Shown piece after piece: positions 16,638-23,922 of a stretch of 64,000 bases of DNA. The notes under the pieces are model-generated. The model saw only the letters and a program-made list of their open reading frames with translations, searched no databases and was not told the DNA's origin. A program made the translations under genes and the position numbers. This DNA comes from an uncultured Candidatus Melainabacteria bacterium (lineage in GTDB: Bacteria > Cyanobacteriota > Vampirovibrionia > Gastranaerophilales > Gastranaerophilaceae): the NCBI GenBank assembly GCA_934717855.1, contig CAKUZI010000006.1, positions 62,001 through 126,000 on the forward strand, read 5' to 3'. Every line of letters starts with the position of its first letter. The stretch's first letter is position 1.

Positions 16638-17027
16638 ATGGCATTTTTTAATGATGTAGCAACTAAGCCACAAAATTATTTTGAGTTGTACGGTAGAGGT
16701 CCTGTACGCGAAACCCCTCTTGGTAAGCCACAAAATTATGATAGTGGAACAATAGTTGAACGATTTATCTTACGTAGGGAGGATGGGCAGAGACCTTTTG
16801 GTTCAAAAAAACTAGTTACTCTGCCTGACAATTCTCCACTTAGAAGATTTGGTTTGGATAAATTTGAACTAATTAAGGAAAAGAGGTGTAACTTTGGGAT
16901 GGATGTTGTTCCAGGGCTTAAAAAGACGTTAAAAATTTTCGGTCAAGATGGTAAAGAACTGTTGTTGGGAGCAGATTCCATTCGTCAGTTTATGAAATCT
17001 ATTGCACATGTAATTCGTAAAGGATAA
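16638..17027 (+). CDS. Unknown protein, 129 residues, inserted in the ribosomal cluster
   Basis: Not recognised. The ATG has an AAAGGAG site 8 nt upstream. The same frame stays open back into the TATGC repeats, but those codons are repeat-encoded and unlikely to be protein. The product is soluble and basic, without signal peptide or membrane segment. It contains a duplicated short motif (KPQNY at about 11 and 30) and a C-terminal helix (SIRQFMKSIAHVIRKG). It is flanked by terminators on both sides (16405-16433, 17053-17081), so it is a single-gene unit under its own promoter. It shares that promoter type with two other unknown genes. Confidence 0.75.
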   Translation: MAFFNDVATKPQNYFELYGRGPVRETPLGKPQNYDSGTIVERFILRREDGQRPFGSKKLVTLPDNSPLRRFGLDKFELIKEKRCNFGMDVVPGLKKTLKIFGQDGKELLLGADSIRQFMKSIAHVIRKG

Positions 17028-17052
17028 GCATAATAAAAATTAATAAAAGCTA

Positions 17053-17081
17053 AAAGTTGGGCATACGTGCCCAACTTTGTT
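17053..17081 (+). terminator. Terminator after the 129-residue gene
   Basis: A perfect 11-bp stem AAAGTTGGGCA/TGCCCAACTTT with a TACG tetraloop. The T tract is short (TTTG), so efficiency is uncertain. Confidence 0.75.
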
Positions 17082-17229
17082 AATATAGATGGGTACTGAT
17101 AAGTATTTATTATATGTAACTAATAAATATCCAAAAACAAAATAAGTTCTTAAAATCTTTGTTAAAATATATTACAAAAGATCTAAAAAATAATTATTTT
17201 TCGAATAGATTTATTAAGTTTTGTAAAAA
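17082..17229. other. AT-rich non-coding gap
   Basis: About 150 nt, very AT-rich, between the terminator and the second repeat-type promoter. Nothing else recognised. Confidence 0.4.
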
Positions 17230-17315
17230 TTGTAAAATAGGCTGAAATCCTGTTATAATCCTCGATATGATATGATATGATATGATATGAGGGGGAATGT
17301 GTCTATTTTGAAAAA
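17230..17315 (+). promoter_or_regulatory. TATGA-repeat promoter element, copy 2 (5 repeats)
   Basis: TTGTAAAATAGGCTGAAATCCTG precedes an extended -10 TGTTATAAT (17251-17259), then CCTCGA, five TATGA units (17266-17290) and GGGGGAATGTGTCTATTTTG. The layout equals copies 1 and 3, but the unit is TATGA instead of TATGC. A TTGTAA lies 18 nt before the -10. Confidence 0.75.
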
Positions 17316-17369
17316 ATAAACCGGCGCTTGTTTTTATATAAATAAGAGAGTTAATGCAAGGAGAGCGCA

Positions 17370-18374
17370 ATGGTTCAAATTAATATTGGTACAGGTCAAG
17401 GTATTACACAAGCGATTAGAGATAAAATTGGTGCTACCAATATTAAAAACTCTGATTTGGGTACTTGGCAAAAAGTTGTTGCCGAGGTGAATAATGCTCA
17501 AGCTAAGGACAAGAGTATATTTAAGTCTGGTGAAAATAATACTACAGATACGACCAAATTGGATGACAGTAGTACTTATTACTCAAATTTCGTTGTTGAT
17601 GAAGGGAATGTCGAAATTGATGACGGGGTTTGGAGTAGAATAAAGGCGCTTTTGACAGGAAAAACAGAGACAAGTGTGCCAGCAAAAGAAACTAATCCTT
17701 CGAATGCTCCTACACAGCCGGAAAACAAAAACGAGACATCGAACGGACAAACTTTAGTATCAAAAAACAATAATGCAGAAATTTTGAATAAAGAAACATT
17801 TCAAACTCCGAAAAAATATTTATCAGCCGGAGATTTAGAACAGTGCAAACAAATGCTACATTTAGAAGAATTGCCGGATGGAGTTTCTATTGCTAAAGAA
17901 AATGGTCAATTTTTGTATTTTAAAGATGGAAAACAAATATCTTTCCAAGAAGTAAAAAATCTGGGTAACAGCACCGAAACAAACGAGAAAGTTAACCAGA
18001 GTGAATTGAAGAACACATCATTAGGAGAATATTCTAAACAGTGGAAGCGTGGAATAGAATATTTTTATGGTTCTTCTGGTATAGAGCAAATGGACGCAGC
18101 GGAAGAAGCACAAAAAGCGAGATATGAATTTAATCAAGCAAAAAAACAGGCAAAAGAGTTAAAAGGCACTGATAAGCAACAAGCAGAAGAATTGTTGCAA
18201 AATGCTAGAATTAACTATGATAATCGTATGTATAACGCATATTGGGCATTCAAAAATGCAGGTGGAACTCCAAAATTTAAAGCTGAATATTTCTATAAAG
18301 AATATGGAAATATGGCTCATAAAGTTAGTAAATATGTTGACAAGTTTCAAAATTCGGAAGTTAATAATTCGTAA
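17370..18374 (+). CDS. Unknown protein, 334 residues, inserted in the ribosomal cluster
   Basis: Not recognised. AAGGAGAG precedes the ATG. Residues 1-60 are a compact, possibly folded N-terminal part (MVQINIGTGQGITQAIRDKIG). Residues 60-135 are Thr/Ser/Asn-rich and probably flexible. From about 230 to the end there is a charged helical/coiled-coil region (AAEEAQKARYEFNQAKKQ). There is no signal peptide or membrane segment. It could be a substrate of a specialised secretion system, given its polar, modular look, but this is a guess. It lies between rpsN and rpsH, with its own TATGA-repeat promoter. Confidence 0.8.
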   Translation: MVQINIGTGQGITQAIRDKIGATNIKNSDLGTWQKVVAEVNNAQAKDKSIFKSGENNTTDTTKLDDSSTYYSNFVVDEGNVEIDDGVWSRIKALLTGKTETSVPAKETNPSNAPTQPENKNETSNGQTLVSKNNNAEILNKETFQTPKKYLSAGDLEQCKQMLHLEELPDGVSIAKENGQFLYFKDGKQISFQEVKNLGNSTETNEKVNQSELKNTSLGEYSKQWKRGIEYFYGSSGIEQMDAAEEAQKARYEFNQAKKQAKELKGTDKQQAEELLQNARINYDNRMYNAYWAFKNAGGTPKFKAEYFYKEYGNMAHKVSKYVDKFQNSEVNNS

Positions 18375-18509
18375 GTTAATCGGTTTAGCTTTCTATCTCA
18401 ATATTATGAATTAAAAAACTTTTTATCGGAAATTAATAAGATAATTTATCAAGTTTATAAGTGAGTAATTTTGTAAGAACAAAATTGTTAATTTTTCGTA
18501 ATTTCTATC
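18375..18509. other. Spacer before the rpsH promoter
   Basis: 135 nt, AT-rich, no gene. No clear terminator for the upstream gene is visible. Confidence 0.35.
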
Positions 18510-18538
18510 TTGCAAATGAGTTGGTTTCATGCTAATAT
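18510..18538 (+). promoter_or_regulatory. Promoter of the rpsH-rplF-rplR block
   Basis: TTGCAA (18510-18515), 17-nt spacer, TAATAT (18533-18538) preceded by TGC, an extended -10. Gives a leader of about 115 nt before rpsH. Its presence fits the separation of this block from rpsN by two foreign-looking genes. Confidence 0.65.
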
Positions 18539-18660
18539 CTCATTGTCAGACTATCGAAAGAAGTTCCCGAATGTGGAGCAACAGTTAATTCGACAAGTGA
18601 CGAGTAGAATGGATACTGCTGATGCTATCAGTAAGTCCGCAAGAGTAAAGGAATAAAAAT

Positions 18661-19059
18661 ATGTCAATGACAGATCCTATAGCAGATATGCTAACAAGAA
18701 TCAGAAATGCTAGTATGGTTGGACACGCAACTGTTTCTATGCCAGCTTCTAAATTGAAAGAACAATTAGCAAAATTGTTAAAAGAAGAAGGTTATATTTC
18801 TGATTACATCGTAAAAGCTGAAGGTAAATTCAATGTTCTTGAAGTTACATTGAAATACGACGCTAAAAACAAACCTGTTATTTCTAAATTAGAAAGAATT
18901 TCTAAACCAGGTTTGAGAAACTACAGCAAAGCTAAAGACCTTCCAAAAGTATTGGGTGGTATGGGTATCGCAGTTGTTTCTACTAGCAAAGGTCTTTTAA
19001 CAGACAGAAAAGCTCGTAAAGAAAACATCGGTGGCGAAGTTATTTGCTACGTATACTAG
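18661..19059 (+). CDS. rpsH: 30S ribosomal protein S8
   Basis: 132 residues. The start DPIADMLTRIRNA and the C-terminal segment GGMGIAVVSTSKGLLTDRKAR are typical S8. It binds the central domain of 16S rRNA and in E. coli represses the spc operon. The TAG stop is fused to a GGAGCG hairpin. Confidence 0.98.
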   Translation: MSMTDPIADMLTRIRNASMVGHATVSMPASKLKEQLAKLLKEEGYISDYIVKAEGKFNVLEVTLKYDAKNKPVISKLERISKPGLRNYSKAKDLPKVLGGMGIAVVSTSKGLLTDRKARKENIGGEVICYVY

Positions 19060-19204
19060 GAGCGTAGCCGCTCCACCCGCCCATCAGGTGTTGGAAATAA
19101 AGAAATGTCAAATGACTTCGTAAGGAGCGTAGCCGCTCCACCTGCCCAAAAGGTGTTGGAAATAAAGAGATGTCAAATGGCTTCGAAAGGAGCGTAGTTG
19201 CTCC
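19059..19204. repeat. 65-bp tandem repeat with GGAGCG hairpins after rpsH
   Basis: Hairpins GGAGCG-TAGC-CGCTCC at 19059-19074 and 19124-19139, and GGAGCG-TAGT-TGCTCC at 19189-19204, are spaced exactly 65 bp. Between them the shared text includes AGGTGTTGGAAATAAAGA and ATGTCAAATG. The first hairpin begins on the G of the rpsH stop codon. Confidence 0.9.
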
Positions 19205-19408
19205 CCACTCAACAGACTGGTGCGCTTGGAGAAAGGCAGACGACTTCATAAAAGAGTGAATACCGCAAAGATTTGAAACTATGTTTATATTTGTGCGAAG
19301 CACTGATTTGAACTTCTCACTTCTCACTATTCACTTTTCACAAAATCCAAACATAATTGGTAGAAAAGTTTGGAAAAAGTACATAATATACCAAAAGGAG
19401 AAATTAAA
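19205..19408 (+). repeat. rplF upstream spacer with a heptamer array
   Basis: No gene. Four 7-bp units CTTCTCA, CTTCTCA, CTATTCA, CTTTTCA lie at 19313-19340 and belong to a dispersed heptamer family. The spacer ends in the rplF site AAAGGAG. Confidence 0.7.
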
Positions 19409-19948
19409 ATGTCACGTATTGGTAAAAAACCTATTGAAATTCCTAACGGAGTTGAAGTAAAAATAGAAGATCACCAAGTTACAGTAAAAGGACCTAACGG
19501 AACAGAAGTTGTTAACGTTAGACCTGAAATCACTGTAAAAGTTGAAGATAATCAAATCGTTCTTTCTAAAGTTGGAACAACTCGTGAAACTGACGCATTG
19601 TTCGGTTTGTTTAGAACATTGATTGCTAACGCAGTTCATGGTGTAACTCACCTATTCGAAAAGAAATTGGAAATCCAAGGTGTTGGTTACAGAGCGAATA
19701 TGGAAGGTAAAAACCTTAACCTTGCATTAGGCTATTCTCACCCTGTAATCGTTGAACCACCAGAAGGTATTACAATTTCAGTAGAAGCTAACACAAAAAT
19801 TTCTGTTAAAGGTGCTAACAAACAAACTGTTGGTGATGTAGCAGCTTTCATCAGATCAAAAAGACCTCCTGAAGTTTACAAAGGAAAAGGTGTTAGATAC
19901 GAAGGCGAACATATCAGACGTAAAGCTGGTAAAGCTGGTAAAAAGTAA
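19409..19948 (+). CDS. rplF: 50S ribosomal protein L6
   Basis: 179 residues from MSRIGKKPIEIPNGV, the standard start; an ATG 39 bases upstream is rejected because the AGGAG site is 8 nt before 19409. Two L6 repeats, with the C-terminal signature around RPPEVYKGKGVRY. Located near the GTPase centre. Confidence 0.97.
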   Translation: MSRIGKKPIEIPNGVEVKIEDHQVTVKGPNGTEVVNVRPEITVKVEDNQIVLSKVGTTRETDALFGLFRTLIANAVHGVTHLFEKKLEIQGVGYRANMEGKNLNLALGYSHPVIVEPPEGITISVEANTKISVKGANKQTVGDVAAFIRSKRPPEVYKGKGVRYEGEHIRRKAGKAGKK

Positions 19949-20097
19949 GATAGTCGCTTAGGTTAATTTTAACCAAGAAGCAGTAGTTCACGAACGATTA
20001 GTAAGTGTAACGAATGCAGATTTAGGGGTAAATCCCTTAGTAAATATTACATGCGGAGGGTGTAAAGCCCGTTAAAGCAGTAAGAAAGGAAAATAAA
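19949..20097 (+). other. 149-nt leader between rplF and rplR
   Basis: Non-coding, with short stems such as AGGGGTAAATCCCT (20022-20035). No known RNA family recognised. Ends in an AGAAAGGAAAA site. Confidence 0.35.
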
Positions 20098-20466
20098 ATG
20101 ATTAAACAAGAAATTAGAAAACCAAAAGTACAAAAAAGACATAGATCAATCAGGGTAAAATTGTCAGGAACTTCTGAATTCCCTAGATTGGCTGTATACA
20201 GAAGCACAAAACACATTTATGCTCAATTGATTGATGACGTTAATCATGTAACATTAGCATCAGCTTCTTCAAACGACAAAGAATTAAAAGAAAAATTGGC
20301 TCACGGTGGTAACATCGAAGCTGCTAAACTTGTTGGCGAAGAAATTGCTAAAAAAGCTAAAGTTAAAGGCATTGAATGTGTAGTATTTGACCGTGGAGGT
20401 TTCTTATACCATGGTCGTGTTGCAGCATTGGCTGATGCAGCTAGAGAAGCTGGTTTAATGTTCTAA
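20098..20466 (+). CDS. rplR: 50S ribosomal protein L18
   Basis: 122 residues, with RHRSIRVKLSGTSEFPRLAVYRSTKHIYAQLID and FDRGGFLYHGRVAALADAAREAGL as in all L18. Binds 5S rRNA together with L5. It is the last gene of the cluster here; rpsE, which nearly always follows it in bacteria, is absent and a terminator comes next. Confidence 0.97.
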   Translation: MIKQEIRKPKVQKRHRSIRVKLSGTSEFPRLAVYRSTKHIYAQLIDDVNHVTLASASSNDKELKEKLAHGGNIEAAKLVGEEIAKKAKVKGIECVVFDRGGFLYHGRVAALADAAREAGLMF

Positions 20467-20494
20467 TGTTTGTGCAAACAAACATCAAATACTT

Positions 20495-20528
20495 AAAAGA
20501 GAACCGTCAGAAATGGCGGTTCTTTTTT
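20495..20528 (+). terminator. Rho-independent terminator after rplR
   Basis: AAGAGAACCG pairs with CGGTTCTTTT across a TCAGAAATGG loop, followed by T's. Confirms that the ribosomal operon stops after rplR. Confidence 0.85.
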
Positions 20529-20589
20529 GTGTTATAGAGTATGTTATTGTAGATTTATTTTGTGGTCTAATAAAACTAATAAAAATTTA

Positions 20590-20611
20590 TGGCGGGGTAG
20601 GGCCCCCGCCA
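20590..20611. repeat. G+C-rich palindrome
   Basis: ATGGCGGGG...CCCCCGCCAT forms a strong hairpin in an otherwise AT-rich gap; REP-like and non-coding. Confidence 0.6.
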
Positions 20612-20624
20612 TACTACTAAAAAT

Positions 20625-20741
20625 CCCCTCTCCCGAATTCGTAATGCTCACATCCGTTCGCAAACGACTTCCGACCTCTTCCCTCGGAGAGGTAAAATCT
20701 GCCTAATATTCTCTCTCAAGTTGAGGACATGAAATAATAAG
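20625..20741. repeat. Dispersed intergenic repeat (CCCTCTCCCGAATTC family), copy 1
   Basis: The run from CCCCTCTCCCGAATTCG to GAGGACATGAAATAATAAG matches 41212-41318 in the same orientation with few changes. A related inverted piece is at about 29956-30026, and a fragment is at 3687-3735. Non-coding. Confidence 0.8.
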
Positions 20742-20822
20742 TGTTTTTGTGTAAAACTTGTCCTCTTTCCTAGGGAGAGAGTTAGAGAGAGGGGTTGGTT
20801 TACGCCTTTCTTTTTTTTGTTT

Positions 20823-20912
20823 GTCATTCTGAGCGATTAGCGAAGAATCTCATGATTGATAAGTTCTAACAAGATTCTTCGGGCATAAAATTATTGTTAC
20901 CCTCAGAGTGAC
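20823..20912. repeat. MITE-like inverted-repeat element (GTCATTCTGAG family), copy 1
   Basis: Ends GTCATTCTGAG and CTCAGAGTGAC are near-perfect inverted repeats. Inside them, GAAGAATCT pairs with AGATTCTTC. 90 bp, non-coding, hairpin-forming. Copy 2 is at 41328-41415, and a decayed copy is probably at about 22855-22937. Confidence 0.8.
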
Positions 20913-21024
20913 GGTGAAAATTTAATAGTGGTGGAATAGGGCGCCCTACTTGCTTTTGCTATAATTTTGGTGTGAAAAATTGTATCCTAATAGTTAAAAC
21001 TGGTATTACATCCCTTAATGCCGG

Positions 21025-21666
21025 TTACTCATATAACCAGCTTTTATATTTGCATGGAGGATTGTGACACCAAGTACCGACGGAGTTTACATCTCCATTA
21101 ATTAATATACCTATTCGTTTATAGTTCGTTGCAATATTGGATCTATTCCCGTTGCTGTTTACAAAAGTAAATATCCATCTGTCTTTCCCAAATCTGTTTG
21201 GGAGTTTTGAACCGTTTGTGTCTACAACGAATATATTTTCGCTATCAAAATATGTGCACCAATTTCTGCCGGAAGCATCTATAAAACAACTGGATTGGTA
21301 GTCTATTGGATATGTTGAGGATGCCATGCTACCTCCACCAATAGAATCTCCTTTTTCCCAGCACTTTGATACCAGTTTCCCACAATCTTTTATAACTTTG
21401 AAGTTACTCTTCATTATCTCAAATTCTTGCTTTGTTGCTTCAATTTGGAACATGCTCCCATTTCTTATCAATTCTCCCTCAAAAATTGCATCTTGAAATG
21501 CATTTTGAATATCAGAGTAAGCTTTTTTATATGCAACTTTGTATTGCCTATCTTTATACGAATTAATTAAACTTGGCAAAGTTAATGCTGCAACAACTCC
21601 AATAATTCCAAGAGTAATTAAAACCTCTGCTAATGTAAACCCTTTATTTTTATTGTGATATACCAT
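21025..21666 (-). CDS. Type IV prepilin-like protein (pseudopilin)
   Basis: 213 residues. A short basic leader ends in Gly9, then FTLAEVLITLGIIGVVAALTLP: the prepilin peptidase site (G^F), Glu5 of the mature protein and the hydrophobic helix of type IV pilins and type II pseudopilins. The C-terminal domain has about six Cys, suggesting disulfides outside the inner membrane. It is probably processed and used by the GspC-F machine encoded nearby. The start at 21666 is supported by a TATAAT 6 nt upstream (leaderless pattern). A 10-base G tract lies just beyond the -35 region. Confidence 0.88.
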   Translation of the reverse strand: MVYHNKNKGFTLAEVLITLGIIGVVAALTLPSLINSYKDRQYKVAYKKAYSDIQNAFQDAIFEGELIRNGSMFQIEATKQEFEIMKSNFKVIKDCGKLVSKCWEKGDSIGGGSMASSTYPIDYQSSCFIDASGRNWCTYFDSENIFVVDTNGSKLPNRFGKDRWIFTFVNSNGNRSNIATNYKRIGILINGDVNSVGTWCHNPPCKYKSWLYE

Positions 21667-21672
21667 ATCACT

Positions 21673-21718
21673 ATTATAATTGATATGTTTCAAAAAGTAA
21701 AGTCTTTCGGGGGGGGGG
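21673..21718 (-). promoter_or_regulatory. Leaderless-type prepilin promoter with adjacent poly-G/C tract
   Basis: On the minus strand, TTTACT (21701-21696), 17-nt spacer, TATAAT (21678-21673), then 6 nt to ATG 21666. A run of ten C's (plus-strand G's 21709-21718) lies 7 nt upstream of the -35. Confidence 0.55.
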
Positions 21719-21947
21719 CAATCGTTGGATTATTATTAAACATTTTTCAAGCTCCTCTTAATTCTCTTAATATTTATTATGTATTATGTATTATTTTATT
21801 GTGTTTGTCAATTGTGCGTGTACAGTTTGTTATTTTAAATTAAGAAGTTTTAAGCTTTTAAAAGTTATGTAATATTTTTTCATATTACACTAGCAAAAAA
21901 ATTTTTTCTCATGTATTATTACATTCATAACAAATTAATATTTAATT

Positions 21948-22820
21948 ATGGATGAAGAAATGCAATTACTAATTGACAAAGAAATTAATTCCGATGATAA
22001 GATATTAAAGCCTGACTTTAATTCTAAGACCGGACGCGAACTTCTCGCCTTTTACCTCCAAACCAAGTTTAAGCAAATCTTGGCTTATGACAAACGCTGT
22101 GAATCTCCAATTTTTAAGGAAGTTGATCCGACGTTTATTTCAAGGTTTACGAAACGTCTGATTACAAAGCCTGCCAAGCGTTTATTGATTGGGATTGCGG
22201 GTGAATCCGCCTCCGGCAAGTCGACAGTGTGCTCTGAGGTAAAAAGTATTATTGAGCGTTTAAATATGCCGGTTTCTGTCCTAAGTACTGATAATTATTT
22301 TAATGACATTTCTGCACTGATTAAAAAATATGGAAGTTTTGATAATTTACGTGATAATGGTTACGATGTTGATGCCCCAAGCAGTTTTCAGCTTGATTTA
22401 TTAAGAAAAGATTTGCAAGATTTAGCTAATGGTGAAACAGTTTATGCTCCAAGATATGTTCCGAATGGAACCGGGGTTTCTATTCCAAATGCATTGAAAA
22501 TTGAGTCAGATAAGATAGTTGTTGTAGAGGGAATTGCGGCTCTTTATGAAGATGTTCAAGATGTGTTTGATGTGAAAATATATATTGAAACAGATAATGA
22601 AATTCGTTATAACAGGTTTATGAGACGTGCTCAAGAAGAACGAAATCAGGATAAAGAAAATGCGATGAAGCATTGGCAGTATTTGCTTGACGTTGGTGAA
22701 AAATATGTTATCCCTTGTAGAAATTCTGCGGATTTTGTTTTGGATGGAAATTCTGATTTGAGCTATTTTGATCAGATCTTAGAATATATTCATACGATTA
22801 CAAATAATTTTCAACAATAA
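21948..22820 (+). CDS. Uridine kinase-like P-loop kinase
   Basis: 290 residues. The P-loop GESASGKST is at about 86-94. It is followed by STDNYFND, YDVDAPSSFQ and VVEGIAALYED, the order of motifs seen in uridine kinase/phosphoribulokinase-family enzymes that phosphorylate a ribose hydroxyl (UMP from uridine in Udk). An extra N-terminal region of about 75 residues, not seen in Udk (about 210 residues), precedes the kinase domain. Substrate unproven. No clear Shine-Dalgarno sequence before the ATG. Isolated gene. Confidence 0.8.
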   Translation: MDEEMQLLIDKEINSDDKILKPDFNSKTGRELLAFYLQTKFKQILAYDKRCESPIFKEVDPTFISRFTKRLITKPAKRLLIGIAGESASGKSTVCSEVKSIIERLNMPVSVLSTDNYFNDISALIKKYGSFDNLRDNGYDVDAPSSFQLDLLRKDLQDLANGETVYAPRYVPNGTGVSIPNALKIESDKIVVVEGIAALYEDVQDVFDVKIYIETDNEIRYNRFMRRAQEERNQDKENAMKHWQYLLDVGEKYVIPCRNSADFVLDGNSDLSYFDQILEYIHTITNNFQQ

Positions 22821-23185
22821 TGGTGTTTTGTACATAGCACTACAATTCTTGATCTTCGTTATTTTTAGTGGTTAGCGAATAATTGTAAGAAGTTTTAAAT
22901 AATATTCTTAGGATATAAAATATTATAGCCATCAGAATTCGATAAGAACTACTCACTATTCACCACTCACTGATTACATTCGTGACGAATTTAGTATTTT
23001 CGTAACCTAGCAGGTTTCTTTTATTGAGAACTCTTAACAATTTTGCCCCTTTTTGCCAACTTTGAAAAAAAATGATAAAATTTTTATTGAGTGTAGGTAT
23101 GTTTGAATTAAATACACTTAATGATTGATATACTAATGTAGATATTTTACTATAATGTAGTAGAAAAATAAAAAATAGGTGGCAA
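22821..23185. other. Gap before the secretion operon
   Basis: 365 nt without a gene. Contains a decayed copy of the GTCATTCTGAG element (about 22855-22937) and three heptamer units CTACTCA, CTATTCA, CCACTCA (22949-22969). A TATAAT at 23151-23156 is a candidate -10 for the operon, with no convincing -35. Upstream of the GTG start is an AGGTGG site. Confidence 0.5.
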
Positions 23186-23899
23186 GTGAGTAGAAAATTT
23201 TTAGACAGATTTAATGAGGAAGGCATTCACGACCGTTTTTGGAGCTTCAATAAACAAATTGGAGTTGCTCTGGGTGTGCTATTCTTGGCAATAATTATGA
23301 TAAATACTACGGGTTGTACACAAGGTAATTCGGGTGATTCGCCTGATGATATTACTAATATCGAGGTTAACCAACAACCGCAAGAAACAGTAAAAGTAGG
23401 GAATGATGGTGTTAATGCCGCAATTGCGCCAGATGATGTTTCTATTGTCGCAGATCAAGCTACAAAGAACTCTACTATGGTTGCAATGTCTGTAGAGGAT
23501 ATGGGGCGCTCAGATCCGTTTTTGCCAGAGGCTGAAAAAGGAAAGCAAGTAGTTCGGAAAAAACCGGCTTATTCTAGTTATTTAATGCCTCCTCCAGAAA
23601 CAATTACGGTAGATACAATGGCAACAGATGTAATGACTACCAAGGTTTCCGGAATTATGTATGATAAGTTTAATCCGTCAGCAATATTGAATATTAGCGG
23701 ATCTGATTATCTTGTAAGATCAGGTGATGTAATCAATGGCTATAAAGTATTGTCGATAGGAAGAGAGACTGTGACCGTTCAATATGGTTCAAATGTATAT
23801 AAAGCAAGTGTTGGAGAGTTGTTCACCGGTGAGGGTGTAAACTTCAATACTATATCTAATTTGAATAGTAAATTCGGTGGTAGTCACAACAAGCGTTAA
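23186..23899 (+). CDS. PilP/GspC-like lipoprotein of the secretion/pilus machine
   Basis: 237 residues, GTG start with AGGTGGC upstream. A hydrophobic segment (25-39) ends in NTTGC44, a possible lipobox, so it is either a lipoprotein or anchored in the inner membrane. A flexible middle contains GRSDPFLPE, the RDPF-type motif of PilP. A C-terminal beta domain (about 155-225, SGIMYDKFNPSAILNISGSDYLVRSGD) resembles PilP and GspC. Such proteins link the inner-membrane complex to the secretin. It is directly followed by the secretin gene, in the usual order. Confidence 0.75.
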   Translation: MSRKFLDRFNEEGIHDRFWSFNKQIGVALGVLFLAIIMINTTGCTQGNSGDSPDDITNIEVNQQPQETVKVGNDGVNAAIAPDDVSIVADQATKNSTMVAMSVEDMGRSDPFLPEAEKGKQVVRKKPAYSSYLMPPPETITVDTMATDVMTTKVSGIMYDKFNPSAILNISGSDYLVRSGDVINGYKVLSIGRETVTVQYGSNVYKASVGELFTGEGVNFNTISNLNSKFGGSHNKR

Positions 23900-23922
23900 T
23901 AAAAATAAGAGCAGGAGCAAAT

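Noticed and set aside
22821..23185. Possible tRNA or small RNA gene in the gap
   Set aside because: No cloverleaf or CCA end; the hairpin-like sequence is a decayed copy of the MITE-like element.
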